Below, one piece after another: positions 25,861-38,072 of a DNA stretch of 64,000 nt. Origin of the DNA: Glossina fuscipes (taxonomy: Eukaryota; Arthropoda; Insecta; Diptera; Glossinidae); assembly GCF_014805625.2 (NCBI RefSeq), contig NW_023998458.1:1345480-1409479 (forward strand), in the 5' to 3' direction. The notes under the pieces are model-generated. The model ran no database searches and was not told the DNA's origin. It worked only from the letters and a program-made list of their open reading frames with translations. A program made the position numbers and the translations under genes. How positions within the stretch are numbered: position 1 is the stretch's first letter; every line of letters starts with the position of its first letter.

Positions 25861-28509
25861 AAATATCCACGATCCAGTGATACGAATGTAAAAGCGAATT
25901 TCATAACAATATTATTAGGTTTGAGAACCGGAATTACAAGCTTAGCGCAATCACATCACTTCTTGTCGAAAGCGAATATGTAAAATATACATGAAAGTTT
26001 AATCAGGGCCTATAGACAATACAGAGCATTTATTGTCTGCTACTAATGGTGGCATTGCCGATCAATATTACAGTGGATATCGCTAAAAACTTTAAACTAA
26101 GTTTTTTAAAACTCTTCATAAGCCTTAGATTTCTATCCAACCTGAAGTTCCCAAGTCTAAATTGAGAACCTAAAGGAGCGTTTCTTTAAAAACGAACCTT
26201 AAAATCGCAGGAAAGTTACGAAATTATTTTATATAAATAATCATGAGGATTATATTAAAGACCAAATATATAACTTTATTAAAAGTTGTTCTATATGTGG
26301 AAACCTTTTATTATTAGTGTGATGTACAAATACAATTTTAGCCGCATCTTAAGGATCTGGTGAAAAAATAGATTTTCAAAAGCCTCGTATGTAAAGTTTC
26401 TCTTTTAATGCATAATTGAACGAATACTACTACTATGCCCAATACAAGGCAAAATTCATTCTACGCTTCAAGTCTTTATTCTTTTTATGTTATATTATAA
26501 TACAATTAATGGCTTTAAAAAAATAAAATTCTCAATTGTTATTACTTTTTGGCATTTGCTATTGTTTATGCAGCTGAATTGAATGTCGATTGTTTTTTCC
26601 ACTACTTGCACTTTTATTTTAAAAAAAACATTTCATTTACAAATTTCACATTTTGTGCAATTTTTTTATGGGAATTATAAGCGATTAAAGTTCATATCGT
26701 GTTATTTGCAATCAATCAGATTGCATTTTATTTGCTTGTTTGGAATTTGTTTTTTTTTTCCTCCACAGTGTCGCCCTCTCTCTCTCACTCTCTCTCCCTC
26801 ACTCACACTCTTACGCTTCGATATGCAATTTACAAATTAAAATTGATTTAAATTTCCATTCATATATATATGTACATGTAAACATATATATGTATGTGAA
26901 CTATTATAAATGCGGTTATTATTATTCCTCTTCTTTTTTCTTATAAGCACTACCCTGAGAAGACGTTTGCCATTCAATATTTGCTTCGCAACATTTTAGA
27001 TATTTAAATTACTTTAAAAATATTGTATTTAAAATTTCTTTAACATAATATAATTTTCCTAAGTCTATGCCATCATACGACTAATCTTTCAACTAATTCA
27101 ACTGATAACTCAGAGACAGATAACTCTGTGGAGATTTTCATAGATACATGTGATATAGTATTTCTTCGAAGAAATATTGATACTATATAGTCTTCATCTC
27201 AGACCCTTATTAATTTTGCATTTTGTCGTCATGGCTCTATCTAGAAAGTAGCAGTTTAGCAGTCAGGAGCACATCGTGAATGATTACCAACTTATTATCT
27301 TGTGTTATCGCGGCCGGCTACTACTATAAGCAAATGTCTTTGTTTGATTTCAGTTATGTATTTACCATAGTTAAGCGAAAAGTTCCCATCTTATGAAATC
27401 AAGCTTTGCTTAGTCTACCATTGGGCTGCATAGGCAGTAGAAAATTTATAATTTTTTATCATAAAGTATTGTTACACAAATGACTCACTCTGCAAATCGC
27501 ATCTCCGTTTCCTGCTTCAGAAGAAGATCAGCAGAAGTTTCGGTAGAAAAAAGGGCGGTCTTTTATCTTACGCGGCATTACGTATAGTTATCTAGCGATA
27601 TTTCCTATTATTGTCAATCTCTTTAGGTCTGACATCTTCCTATCATCCACGTCTTATTATGTTACACTAAACCCTTATCTTGTCTGCCTTAGGATTCCTA
27701 TCAGCAACAATAACGCGATTCAGTTTGTGATCGGACGGCATCATGCAATGTTCTCTGTACTATACAGATTTTCCTATTTTTATATCCTACAATGCACTTC
27801 CGTCCAGCCTCATAGAGAATTTGAATTCAATTTCCACAAATAACTTTAACTTAGATCTTTAGAAAAAAGGTGAGGAATGAATGCTTACATGATATCTTGC
27901 AGATATTACGATACATCGTCAGTTACCATTAACAAAGCCAACGGATTGATTGACTGATAGTGCGTTTAATAATACATTTAAGCCTTTCTACCTCGTCACA
28001 AGAAAGCGTTTGAAAGTGTTGCCAAATTTACTCAACAATTATTTTTTCGGCTTGGGATTCTGAATAGCATTTTATTGGGAGAAGAGAAATGTGGAAACCA
28101 TTTTTTTCATATCACAAAGCTAACTTTTGCTCCAATTAATTTGTATTACACCCAAATTCCCAAAAAGCGTAATATACTTCTTAACTGTGCGATGACACAT
28201 AGCTATACTCTTTTGCAATATCTCCATTTAACCGAGGAGAGTTATTTCAAATACAGTTTCCAAAATCTTTTTATCGATCGCTGATGGAAATTCCTTTTCA
28301 TTTACCGTACGTCTCGCAAACTTTGGTGCCTGCTTTCGCATGCAAACACTACCAGATTTAACCTCAAAAAGACCAAAGCGAAATAAATCGGTTCAAGGCA
28401 GAGCTACGATCCATGAAAATTTCAAACGCGGCTCTAGCAGAACGCTGCAATAATGTTGCCAATTTGTAAATTGGAATTTGGCCCCGGATTAGATTATTTG
28501 TTACAAGAG

Positions 28510-28545
28510 TCAGAGAGAGAGAGAGAGAGAGAGAAAGAGAAGGAG
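28510..28545. repeat. (GA)n microsatellite
   Basis: A run of about 12 GA units with slight interruptions at its end. Confidence 0.9.
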
Positions 28546-29226
28546 AGTTCATCATTATTACTACGAAACAAGCCTCTCAAGCGCATTAATAGAAAGTTAC
28601 TGACCCAAAATCCCTTTTAGAATATGTTCATTAGCAGCTCTCTTTTCGTGTTCTAAATTTAATTTGCTAAAGCGCGCTATACAGTAAAGGTTGAGTTTGG
28701 AGATAGCACTTACTTTACAGAATTATGTCGAGGTAACTTGAGTAGATTCGAGACTTCTGAGAGCTAATTCTCTAACTTCCAAAACGCTGCGGGCATTCTT
28801 ACGTTTGTCTTTGTTTTTTGCAAGCTATCGTCATTGGATCCAAGTAAACTCAAAAGTGAAAATGAACCCCTTGTAAGCCAATACTTGCATGAACTGAAGT
28901 TGAACTAGGACAGCAGTGCATTGAATGCCTTCTTGCGTTTCGTATACGTGCAGACTTTAGCAAGCGATGAAATGATTTCAGAGAGATGTAGAGAGGCCTT
29001 ACTAAATACATTTATTCGTTTCTTTTTTTAATTTATTTTTAATTCTCTATATTTAGCTGGAGAACAATTTCGAAAAGATATTATAGGTTACAAAAATTTC
29101 AGCTTCGGCTACAAAGCCCCAATTTCGTTAGAAGATTCATATTTTATTCACTGAATTCTTCTCCTGTGTCGCCTCATTTAGCGATTTTTATTTTTTGGGA
29201 TCGTCGAGAAACTTGATTCCACTTAC

Positions 29227-29266
29227 ATCTTTACTGCCGCAACAGCCGCACGTCATATTTGTCAAA
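29227..29266 (-). CDS. possible small minus-strand coding exon, product begins MTCGCCGSKD
   Basis: On the minus strand a good acceptor (CATTTTGCAG, AG at 29268-29267) is followed by ten bases, then ATG at 29256 encoding MTCGCCGSKD, then a strong donor GTAAGT at 29226-29221. Without splicing the frame runs on to a stop for a total of 22 residues. The arrangement suggests a coding exon of 30 bases after a 5' UTR intron. The N-terminus matches that of the minus-strand ORF at 30634-31068 (MCGCCAS), about 1.8 kb upstream on the same strand. Clustered cysteines at the very N-terminus are typical of palmitoylated membrane-anchored proteins, by inference. No further exon was identified, and I do not recognise a family. 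Confidence 0.35.
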
Positions 29267-29999
29267 CTGCAAAATGTTAATTAATGAATGCGATTGAAGA
29301 ATTCAGCGACAGCGAAACAGCGGCTATCAATTTCAAGTAAAAGTCACACAATATAAAAGCAAATTCTCGACAGCACGAGGACAGGCACGTAAAATGAATG
29401 CAGGATATTATATTTTAATAAATTTTCTTATATCGTTTTCATGTAAAAAATTTTTAAATAAATTTGAGTTCAAAAGTCTTTTTATTGAACAATAAAACAT
29501 AAAAACATGCCATACTACTGTAAATTATTCCTTCTCAACTGGGGCAATTTTTTCATTTATTTTCTATATTGTGAAAATGTTCAATTCCATTAAAGTTGAC
29601 GTAGCTAGAAAATGAAAACGAAAGCATACTTCGTTCAAATTATCATTCAAATTTCAACAAACTCGGACACTGCATATCCGATGTTTAGACCGACTTCCCT
29701 TGCATGCTTAGCCTCTATATCTTGCTATAAATCTGTAGCCACAACATACGCCAATTACGAGACATATTTTAATTGGCTGCGAATAGTTGGTTGGTGGGTA
29801 TCGATTTAAAAAAAAAAACGAAATGCGAAATATTCAAAATATAATTAAAATTTTTAAATATCGAAAGTTTTAAAAAGCAGCATAGGTTCAAGTTTGCATC
29901 AGGGGGCAGGCCACTGGCCCCTTTCACATATAACACTCGCCATATTTGAGTCTCGAACGATTACAATTGAGATCTAACGAAATTTTCGCCCGAGTGGCA

Positions 30000-30270
30000 T
30001 TTCATGATTTTCGACGGCGATAGTAACGTCCACAGCTATTGATAAAGGGCACACTTTCCTTTACTAATAAACAAAAAATCTTTCTCTGTCGAATAACATA
30101 TCCAAACGGTAACGAGTAAGCTCAATAGCGATAACGAGCAGAGAGTTCTCAGCTGTCGATAAAGTACACACTTGCCTTCGCTATCGAATAAAAAATCTTT
30201 CCCTAACGAATAACATATCCGACTTGCGATCGAGTTTACTCAATAAAAACCAATAACCGGCCCCAGAATT
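30000..30270 (-). repeat. dispersed repeat family B, reverse copy with internal 118-bp tandem duplication
   Basis: Two units start at CAGCTATTGATAAAG (30032) and CAGCTGTCGATAAAG (30150), 118 bp apart. Each carries 'AAAAAATCTTTC', 'CGAATAACATATCC' and a GAGT(A/T)(A/T)(G/A)CTCAAT block. Reverse-complemented, the unit matches 21060-21260 around GAGTAAACTCGATCG. Confidence 0.7.
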
Positions 30271-30633
30271 ATGCGTGCGTATTGTATTTAAGCTCATATA
30301 CTAATGTGCTTACATGTTTACAATAGGAAAGTTAAAAAATAGATGTATTGATTACCGATGGTACAATGAAGATGATACTCTAATCAATTTATGCAGTCTT
30401 CAAGATAAGTGCAGAATGTTGAAAGCAACCTGTAACCTGTAATCGAGAGGAAACATATGGACATAGTGTTTGAATAAATCGCAATATTGAAAGTGACACA
30501 GTATTGGTATAATTGTCAATTACTTTAGTCGCTATGTATAAATTGACGACCGCGTCCTTTCTTTTTTTGAATATTGTAAAGTGAAGTTTTTTTCTCTTAG
30601 GTTAAAATAATATCTTTCGCATACACATACTCT

Positions 30634-31068
30634 TCATTTTTGTGCATTTTCTTCTCTTAAGCGTTGCTCTCTTCTTTCTCTCTCACGAGGCCTCTCGTTT
30701 ACAATTATTATCGAGTCACTATCGCCTGGTTCAAGGCAACATAAGCAACTATCAAATATCCCTGGATCCTTTGTTGTGGTTGTACCTTGTGATGGCTTAA
30801 CTTTTTCGTTTTTCCGTCTTTCCTGCCATTCTTCAACTTCTTCTAGTAAGAGAGAGAAAGAAGTTTCCTTTTCCCTTTCTTCATAAACCTGTGTTTTTGA
30901 CTTACCCTGGATTTCTTTTTCTGAACTAACCTTGATTGGCTCGAAGACTTGCTTGTCTTCAGACTTTGGATAATGGCGGGTCTGTTTCGCTTTCACTTTA
31001 GGTTTACTTTTAATTTTTCGTTTTCTCCCTTGCCTTCTGTGGGATCTACTGGCGCAACAGCCACACAT
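30634..31068 (-). CDS. candidate small Lys/Glu/Arg-rich protein nested antisense in the homeobox intron
   Basis: The frame encodes 144 residues starting MCGCCASRSHRRQGRKRK and ending EENAQK before TGA. I chose the ATG at 31068 because a splice acceptor-like TACCGCTTTCAG ends 11 bases upstream (AG at 31081-31080); reading further upstream would give 159 residues (start 31113). Residues 1-6 have three Cys (MCGCCA), followed by a strongly basic stretch to about residue 40, a Lys/Glu-rich middle, a second Cys cluster (CLCC) near 105-110, and a Glu/Arg-rich tail. It is longer than the neighbouring random frames and its composition is charged, unlike random AT-rich translation. The Cys plus polybasic N-terminus would suit a palmitoylated membrane-associated protein; that is inference. 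I recognise no family. It could be a chance ORF, a retrogene or a real lineage-specific gene. Confidence 0.5.
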   Translation of the reverse strand: MCGCCASRSHRRQGRKRKIKSKPKVKAKQTRHYPKSEDKQVFEPIKVSSEKEIQGKSKTQVYEEREKETSFSLLLEEVEEWQERRKNEKVKPSQGTTTTKDPGIFDSCLCCLEPGDSDSIIIVNERPRERERREQRLREENAQK

Positions 31069-31620
31069 GATTTTCCATCCTGAAAGCGGTATAAAATTAG
31101 TGCCGCTCTGCATAAATAAATACCATATTCTAATTCTATATAAATAAATACCACATACGGCGACCGAATAAGAAAATCAAGCGTACACACTATAATAATT
31201 TATTAAAATTATGATGGAATTCGTTTAGTCGCTCATTTTGCGTGTGCGCGCAAGGTTATATATAAAAATGTCTACACGTCCCTTTTTTGCGGTTTGCAGA
31301 AAGAAAAAGAAACAAATTTAGAATAAATGTAAATAAGGAAAACTTACTAAGAAATGTAAAAGAAAATTACTAGACATTCGAAAATTCACAGTAACCTTTT
31401 GTCGAAATTTCAAGTACTATAAATATTTCTTCTTCTTCTTCTTCCATCTCTTAATGAAGATTGAAGAGAATATGACTTCCCAGAGGCGAATTTTGTATCC
31501 TTCCTAGCTGCGAGAATGAAGTCCAGAAAAAATAGATTTAGTAAAGAATTATTTACAAATCCTTGAATGGACTCAAATATGAACGCTTTAGCGCTTTAGA
31601 AACAAATATTGCTTTTATGA

Positions 31621-31986
31621 TTCTGGGATCAATTATTAGGAATAAATAATTTAAATACTAATGAATTAAATTCACGTCACGGATCTAGCAATCAGTCAAC
31701 AAATACCGTAAATCTTGCATCCGACAAAATAGGCCAAATAATCTACAATTGGAAAATACGTTTTTCAGGTGGATTATCGGGCTTATCGGTCGAAGCTTTT
31801 TTGTATAGAGTAGAGGCGTTGACGAGGCAGATGCTCGGGGGAGACTTTAACTTATTGTGCAGACATGCCAGCATACTTTTTGATGGTAAGGTAGCGGATT
31901 GGTTTTGGCGTTACCATCGTTCAGTTTTGGAAGTTAAGTGGAGTGAACTTTACAAAAAAAAAAAAAAAACAAGCAAAAAAACGTAA
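31621..31986 (+). mobile_element. LTR retroelement gag fragment
   Basis: The plus frame is open from 31621 to TAA at 31984-31986. From about 31723 it encodes IYNWKIRFSG, then LSVEAFLYRVEALT, LLCRHASILFDGKVADWFWR and YHRSVLEVKWSELY. The WKIRFSG...FLYRVE...GKVADWFWRYH order matches the retrotransposon gag domain seen in insect gypsy-like elements and gag-derived ORFs. It ends in a poly-A-like run (31952-31967). No zinc knuckle, protease, polymerase or LTR is near. It is a broken fragment; whether the short ORF is used is unknown. Confidence 0.75.
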
Positions 31987-32029
31987 TACCTTGCTACGCC
32001 CACTATTGAATATCCTAAACTTATCTCAT

Positions 32030-32140
32030 AAAAATATATCAAAAATTGCTACAAGTAGATTGAACAAAAGAAAAAAATACGTATAGGAGGACAGATGGAC
32101 AGACAAATCAGAATCACTTCCTGAATCGATCGGCATAATA
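32030..32140 (-). repeat. dispersed repeat family A, reverse partial copy
   Basis: Minus-strand order: GATTCAGGAAGTGATTCTGA, TTTGTCTGTCCATCTGTCCT, then GTTCAATCTACTTGTAGCAA and TTTTTGATATATTTTTATGA. It starts within about 45 bases of the end of the gag fragment. Confidence 0.72.
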
Positions 32141-32569
32141 GAAGATGGATCTTTCTCAAACTTTTCTTGTATTTCAATGCATTCTTTCCTCCATCCTTTA
32201 CATATCTGCTTCTTTTGTAGGTCAAATAAGCTAAAAAGTCGCATACGCTTAACTCGTTTAAGTTACTTTTGGCGACGGGCATCCAAGAGTCGCTTTAAAA
32301 CGAATAAATGTTTCATACTTTTTTCCTCATTCACTGTAAATGCATTTAATTTTTTTTCTCATAAATACCTCTTTCCTGTACTCTTGCTTACTCTAGCCTT
32401 AATAATATTGTGCACAATAATTGTATGAAATGTTGACCTAAATTTATTCTTTGGCATTTAATATTGTGTTAGTCATTGCAATGTTTATATATGGGTTTTA
32501 TTTCTTTATTTTTTATTTCATTTTTTCTTTTTTTTACTCTTTTTATCTTTTTATTTAAAAATGTTTATC

Positions 32570-32601
<32 letters not shown>

Positions 32602-34686
32602 TTAATTGTGTAGCTGAATTTAATTTATTAATTGCTTATTGTTTTCATAGGTTTTTTTTTTTTCTATGAATATAAATATAATCATCTTCTTTTTATTGGA
32701 GAATGAAACCTTTGTTGGACTTTTTTATTATAATGAATTAGTTATTGAAAAAGTGTTATAACATTTTTTTGGAATAAAAATAAATACAATTATGTTTATA
32801 CGTTTTTAATGCTTTTTAATAAAAGGATAACATTTTAATTAAACTAAATACCTTTTTTTGTTTAAACATCGAATGAGCGATAATTCAAAATCTAAACTTT
32901 AGTCACATTCTGCTGAATGAATAAATTCCTATGGCTTAACCATTCCGATTTGCTTCCAAAAACTTTATTAGCCAATAATTTTGAGGTTTGGACGCATTAT
33001 CGGCTTGAACGTTTATAACTGTTTTGTTTACGCCCCTGGTGAAAGTTAATCAATCGCATTGGTCACGCATCGCGATGAATACTTTTTTTGACATGAAAAT
33101 ACGAAATATCTTTGCTGAAATATTGGCGAATGAGATAAGCGAGTACCCTATTCTACTCCGAACTATATTTTTTTTATCGGTAAGCGGCACAAAGAAATTA
33201 ATCGTTGATCCTTTAAAGTTTGCTTTGCAGAAGAAACTCAATTTTTAGTCACTGTCCGAGGGCAAGTAATGCCTTTGTTCGATTTTAGCCTAAGATAGAA
33301 GGGTGTATATCTTTATTGAATGCCTTCCCTCTGCAATAAATAAATCCGTTCCGCTGAGAGTGGTTCCTTCAGAAAGCTTATCTGACGTGCTCACTTTTCC
33401 CGAAATTTCAGGTGTAAATAACTTAGATATTGATGTTTGAACAAAGTGAGTTCCAATTGTTTACCAGATGCCGTTTATTGTATGGTAAAGTTTAAAGCGA
33501 TTTATTAAACTGGATTTTCCCTGTTCTGAACTGGATTAAAGAGGAAAAAAATTCGGTTAAAGCTAGGGAAATGAGTAAGCTGGCTTGGAGTGAAAACACA
33601 GCAAGTTACGAAATCGCAGCAGGTTTCGAAATTTGACATATTTCAGGCAAAAAAATTTGCCGTCTTGACGACAATGATATTCGCATACGTCCATCCGTCT
33701 CCAGCAAAACCAATCAAGGAAATAATTTTCATCTTAGGCTGGAAAGTTTTACTTAAATTTATCGTTCCTCGTCTTTGATAACTCACCGAATTCAGCGTGG
33801 AAGTCCATTTTATACCATTTTGTTTCGGAAATATTTATTTCTTTCAGTTCCTCGGGGCGAGATGAGGGCGATCAGGGTTTACCATTTGCGGTTACAGTTG
33901 CCAAAAAGCGATTTAGAAGACAGCTTACCTGAGGCAAGACGACAATTAACGCATTTGCCGACATCTCGCCTTAAAAATTAAACGATACGAAGTTCCGTTC
34001 CGCAACAGTGACTGTTCTGCGAATTTACAAAATATTCAATTCAGCTTTGAAAAGTAAAGCTTCTAAAAAATATCGAATTTTATAAACGGTGAAGCACATA
34101 GAATGACCTACCATTGTAGAGGAAAATATATGAATCATTTTCTGGTAGTGCGAGTTAATTAAAACAACCCGTCCGCTAAGATAGCTGATTCATTAAGTTT
34201 ATTATATAACTCATTGAAAGTTGTATCGTTTTTCATAATTGATAAAATTAATGCCGTTTCATTTGAATGCGAAATTAGCACAACTTGTTTTATTTGCTCG
34301 TAGACAGACAGTTAGGAATATGAATAGAAGTGACAACGGGAATGCAAAGACTTAACATCTTTATTATCGAACCGAATCCGAAGCAATGTTACGTTAATGT
34401 TGTCACGACATTTGTAACAAACAAATAATAAATTCATTAGAGATCCTACACAGATCACACCTGATCACACACTTATACATTTAAAAGTTTAGCGATTATT
34501 GTTTAAACGTTTACTAACACTTGCCGTAACTGTCAACTTTAAAAGTTTGTAAGATGTTTATAACTATTGCAAGCAATTTTTACCAAAACTTAATGAGTGT
34601 AATGTAGTATTGCCTTACACAGCGGCTGATCCCGTGGTAAGGAAAGTGATATCAGAATAAATTAAAGGGACTGTATCAACTTTTAG

Positions 34687-34865
34687 TTTCTCTCTCTCTC
34701 TCTCTCGCTATCTTTATATCTCTCTCTTCCTCTCTCCCTCTCTTTCCCTCTTCCTGTCTTCGTCACCCCCTCGCGCTCTCTTAATCACCCCCTCTCTTTC
34801 TCTCCGTGTTTTCCTCCGTCTCTCTCTCTGTCTCTTCCCTATTCCTTATTTCATCCAAACTCACG
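34687..34865 (+). repeat. CT-rich pyrimidine tract
   Basis: TCTC units and C/T-rich sequence run for about 170 bases with few purines. The complementary GA tract could bind GAGA-type factors, but composition alone explains the motif. Confidence 0.85.
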
Positions 34866-37656
34866 ATTCTCTGTGTCATCTCTTTAAGCGAGGAATTCCG
34901 TTGAATAGCAACAGAAGAAATCTCTTCTAGTCCTACCTCTACCTACGTGATTCTAATCCCAGTTATCAAATAGCTGAAAGTTTTGCAAGATTATTTAGGA
35001 TTAAACTTCAACTACACTATAAAGTATATACAATCTTGATTCACTTTTGAGCCAGATATGCAGTTGTGTTTGAAAAGCCGCTTGCAGTTTTTAAGTTTTA
35101 AAAAGAAGAAACACTAAGTGAAGTTGTTATGAAAATCGGATAAATACGAGGTAGTGCGAAACTCTGTCGTGGAAGAAAGAATGCAAGAGATTCAGAATTA
35201 CGCTTACATTCAATACCTACATACATAGCTACCTACAGCCATTAAGTATTTGTTAATACGGGTTAGACTTTCGACTTGATCGTGAGTTGGGGAACAATTT
35301 TTGGTGTAGACTATTGCCAATTGCTAAAGCCTTTGATAAGATTTTAATGGTTAATCTAACCAATTAGATGTCAGCTCTATTCAACGCCACTTTTTTCAGA
35401 AAGCAATTATTGAAAGGAATTCGTGAAATATCCGTAACTACATTTTCTGCAGTATTGGGATTTCTTTCCCATTAATCTTAAATTTTCCGCCAGGTGTGAC
35501 GATAAGCTAAATAAACCAGGAAACAGCGTGACAAAGTATTATTCCAAACATTTCTTTATATATAGCGGGCTTTGCTTTTGTGTTAAGACAATTTAAATGC
35601 GTGCAACAAGAAAAATATTTATTTTTTTTCTTATCTCAAAGACGTACTCGACATGTCTTAGCACATTCATATTTTAGTACTAACTCATTAAAAGATACAT
35701 AACCTTGTCACAATAGCTAATTAAAGAACACTCTAGGAGAATGAAGAATGTAAGTTATCACGCACTTTTAATGATTTTTTGAGATGAGACAGAAAGATAT
35801 ATTTTTACAAACATATAAATATATCTATGCTTGCGGTAATAGAATAATCATTAACCGAGTATTTGTGTAATACAGCAGTGGTGGTTGAAAAGGGTAAATA
35901 TCACTTCTAACTTGAAAGGGAAGTACTGAAGACCGTAAGCCGATACTGAATAATTGCAGCGGTGGTGACGAAGTAATCGCCAGTCCATTCCACAGCAATT
36001 AAAACGTACATAATGACTTATCAAAGCGAAACTTATTCGTCGGTCAATCAATACTTCGCACTATATCTTCCCCCCTCTTAGTTAACGACACCTTGCAACG
36101 CGCGTTGTTAGAGTCGATATTAAAAAACAAAAACAGCGCTAATAATATGATTATGTTTTTAGTATGACTTCTATCCCTTCCAACGTGACCTTTTGATTCT
36201 CGAGATTAATTCTCAAAAATTTTTTTTCGATGCTTTCTTGCGTATCCGCCACTTTTTCTTGGACTTGCAATATGGTACTGCTTCCGTTGGAAGAGAATGG
36301 CCATTAAACTTATTAAGCTAACGCCGAGCTTGAATGGTACTTTTTCCAATTGCAACTGTACTTATGTGCAGATGGATCTTAATATATAAGTGATTTGGAT
36401 AGAAGAAAAAGCCGATGGAGAAACATAAATGAAAGACATAAATTTATTTAAGTATGCATGCATAAGGCAAGTTTCTGTCTTCTAAGCACGATATGATAAC
36501 GTAGTCACCTGCATTGCTGCAGTGGACGTAAATGCAATTTGTAATTTGATTAATAGTAGGTGTTAGTAATCGACTTTTGCTACTCACATATAATATTCCC
36601 GTTGCTTTACTAGTTTCGCGGTTAAAGATAAATAAAGACCAGACCAACGCAAAGCGCATTTCGACTCTAGCTAGATAAACAATCAGTCATTCCGTACTTA
36701 AAGCTTGAACTGACATTTAAAATGATTAATTGAATTCAAATCGTACGACCACATAGTGCACAAATAACACGAATAAAATCAATTAGGTTTTAATGTAGAA
36801 AATAAGGTTTTGTAATAAAATGCAATTTGATAATCAATAAATATAAATATACAAAGAAATAATCGGAAAAATTTCAAAGTGAAAAGAACAAAGGCAGGGA
36901 GACAGACATCAAAGCTGTAAAGTAGTAGATATAAAACAATTCTCTATAAACTCAACGGTCACGCAAGCATATGTGACTCAATTGATGTTGAATATCCAAA
37001 GACCTTCTCTTCCTTCTCACCCTCCTCTGCCGTGTCGCACGCTCACAATTTTGACGTACACTTTTAATATCGTATAAGTAATATGTCAACAGTAATAAAA
37101 ACTGAAAATTAAGCCCAACAATACTGTAACGATATAATATTTACATTTAAACAACAATAACAACGACAACAACAATAACAACAACAACGGTAATAACAAT
37201 AATAAAACGAAAATGCTTTTAATTGTAAATGTCTGGCTATAAAATCATTGTTGCTGTTATTATTAATGGCAACAGCACAAAAGCACCAACAATCGCAATA
37301 ATGCGGCAATAACAGCAACGTAGAACGCAGAATGAGAGTATTAAGTAGTAAACAATATATGTATATATATACATATGCACGCTCGCTTATAATACAACGT
37401 TAACAGCTCAATAACACTGCACTGCAACGCACTGTGAAAATATTGAATTAATCATCAGGCAATTAATTAAATGGAAAACATATTAAATTAAATAAAAATG
37501 CTATTAAACAGAACGAAAAAAAAAAAAAAAAATTGATTTATATTTACCGTAGATTTTAATTAATTTTTGTTGACGTTTTATATTCTGGTTATGTTTTTTT
37601 TTTTTTTTTCTCTCTGTTTTTAATGTTATTTCTCTTTTCCTTCTCACCCTTAACAG

Positions 37657-38072
37657 ATGCTAGTCACACGGGAAAGCCAAGTGTTAAAAAGAAAAAACCA
37701 AATAACTCATCATTGTCAACGGCAGGGATGCCTACATCGGCCGCTATGGCAATGAACTCAAGTATATCAGCGACCTTAACACAACCGCCAGATGTAAGTC
37801 CGACCAGTGCCAGTAGTGATACATTGATGCGTGAACGTTCGGCAGCGGCGACCAACAGTTCTACACCGCCTGCCTCAACAACGCATATGGTCGAGACCAC
37901 TGAAGACGATTCAGATTCTGGTTCGTGCGATGCAAGACGAAAGAAAAAAGCCAGAACTACATTTACAGGACGTCAAATATTTGAATTGGAAAAACAGTTT
38001 GAGATTAAAAAGTACCTAAGTTCAAGTGAACGCACAGAAATGGCTAAACTATTAAATGTCACCGAAACTCAG
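37657..38072 (+). CDS. NK7.1: NK-class homeodomain protein, coding exon B (linker and homeodomain residues 1-44)
   Basis: The acceptor CCCTTAACAG at 37656 joins to exon A in phase 1, restoring Asp 476 and then [13 protein letters not shown]. Residues up to about 555 are Ser/Thr/Ala-rich, followed by an acidic EDDSDSGS and a basic RRKKK, a likely nuclear localisation signal. The homeodomain begins at residue 571 ([20 protein letters not shown]) and reads on to LLNVTETQ at 614. Helices 1 and 2 are complete. The donor CAG|GTAAGC at 38072/38073 lies between homeodomain residues 44 and 45, a classical intron position in NK genes, so the recognition helix (expected VKIWFQNRR) must be in a later exon. 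The helix 1-2 sequence fits fly NK7.1 best in my memory; NK1, bagpipe, tinman, lbe, C15 and Nkx6 fit worse. If unspliced, the frame continues 32 codons to a stop near 38168. Confidence 0.88.

Larger units (their letters stand above)
16245..37656 (+). other. 21.4-kb intron of the homeobox gene
   Basis: The donor GTTAGT at 16245 and the acceptor ...CCCTTAACAG at 37656 join exon A (phase 1) to exon B and rebuild an Asp codon with an open frame. Inside are dispersed repeats, microsatellites, a GC-richer tandem array with LTR-like sequence, two antisense coding candidates and a gag fragment. Other stretches (for example 16.3-18.1, 22.1-24.1, 25.9-29.2 and 32.4-37.6 kb) contain nothing I could identify beyond AT-rich unique-looking sequence. 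Large introns are common for developmental homeobox genes and may carry enhancers. Confidence 0.85.

Noticed and set aside
32026..32282. Overlapping minus-strand open frames of 72 and 77 codons
   Set aside because: They partly overlay a family A repeat and show no recognisable domain.
33024..33981. Plus-strand open frames of 62-74 codons
   Set aside because: No family is recognised, the frames are not linked by splice sites, and random frames of this length are expected here.
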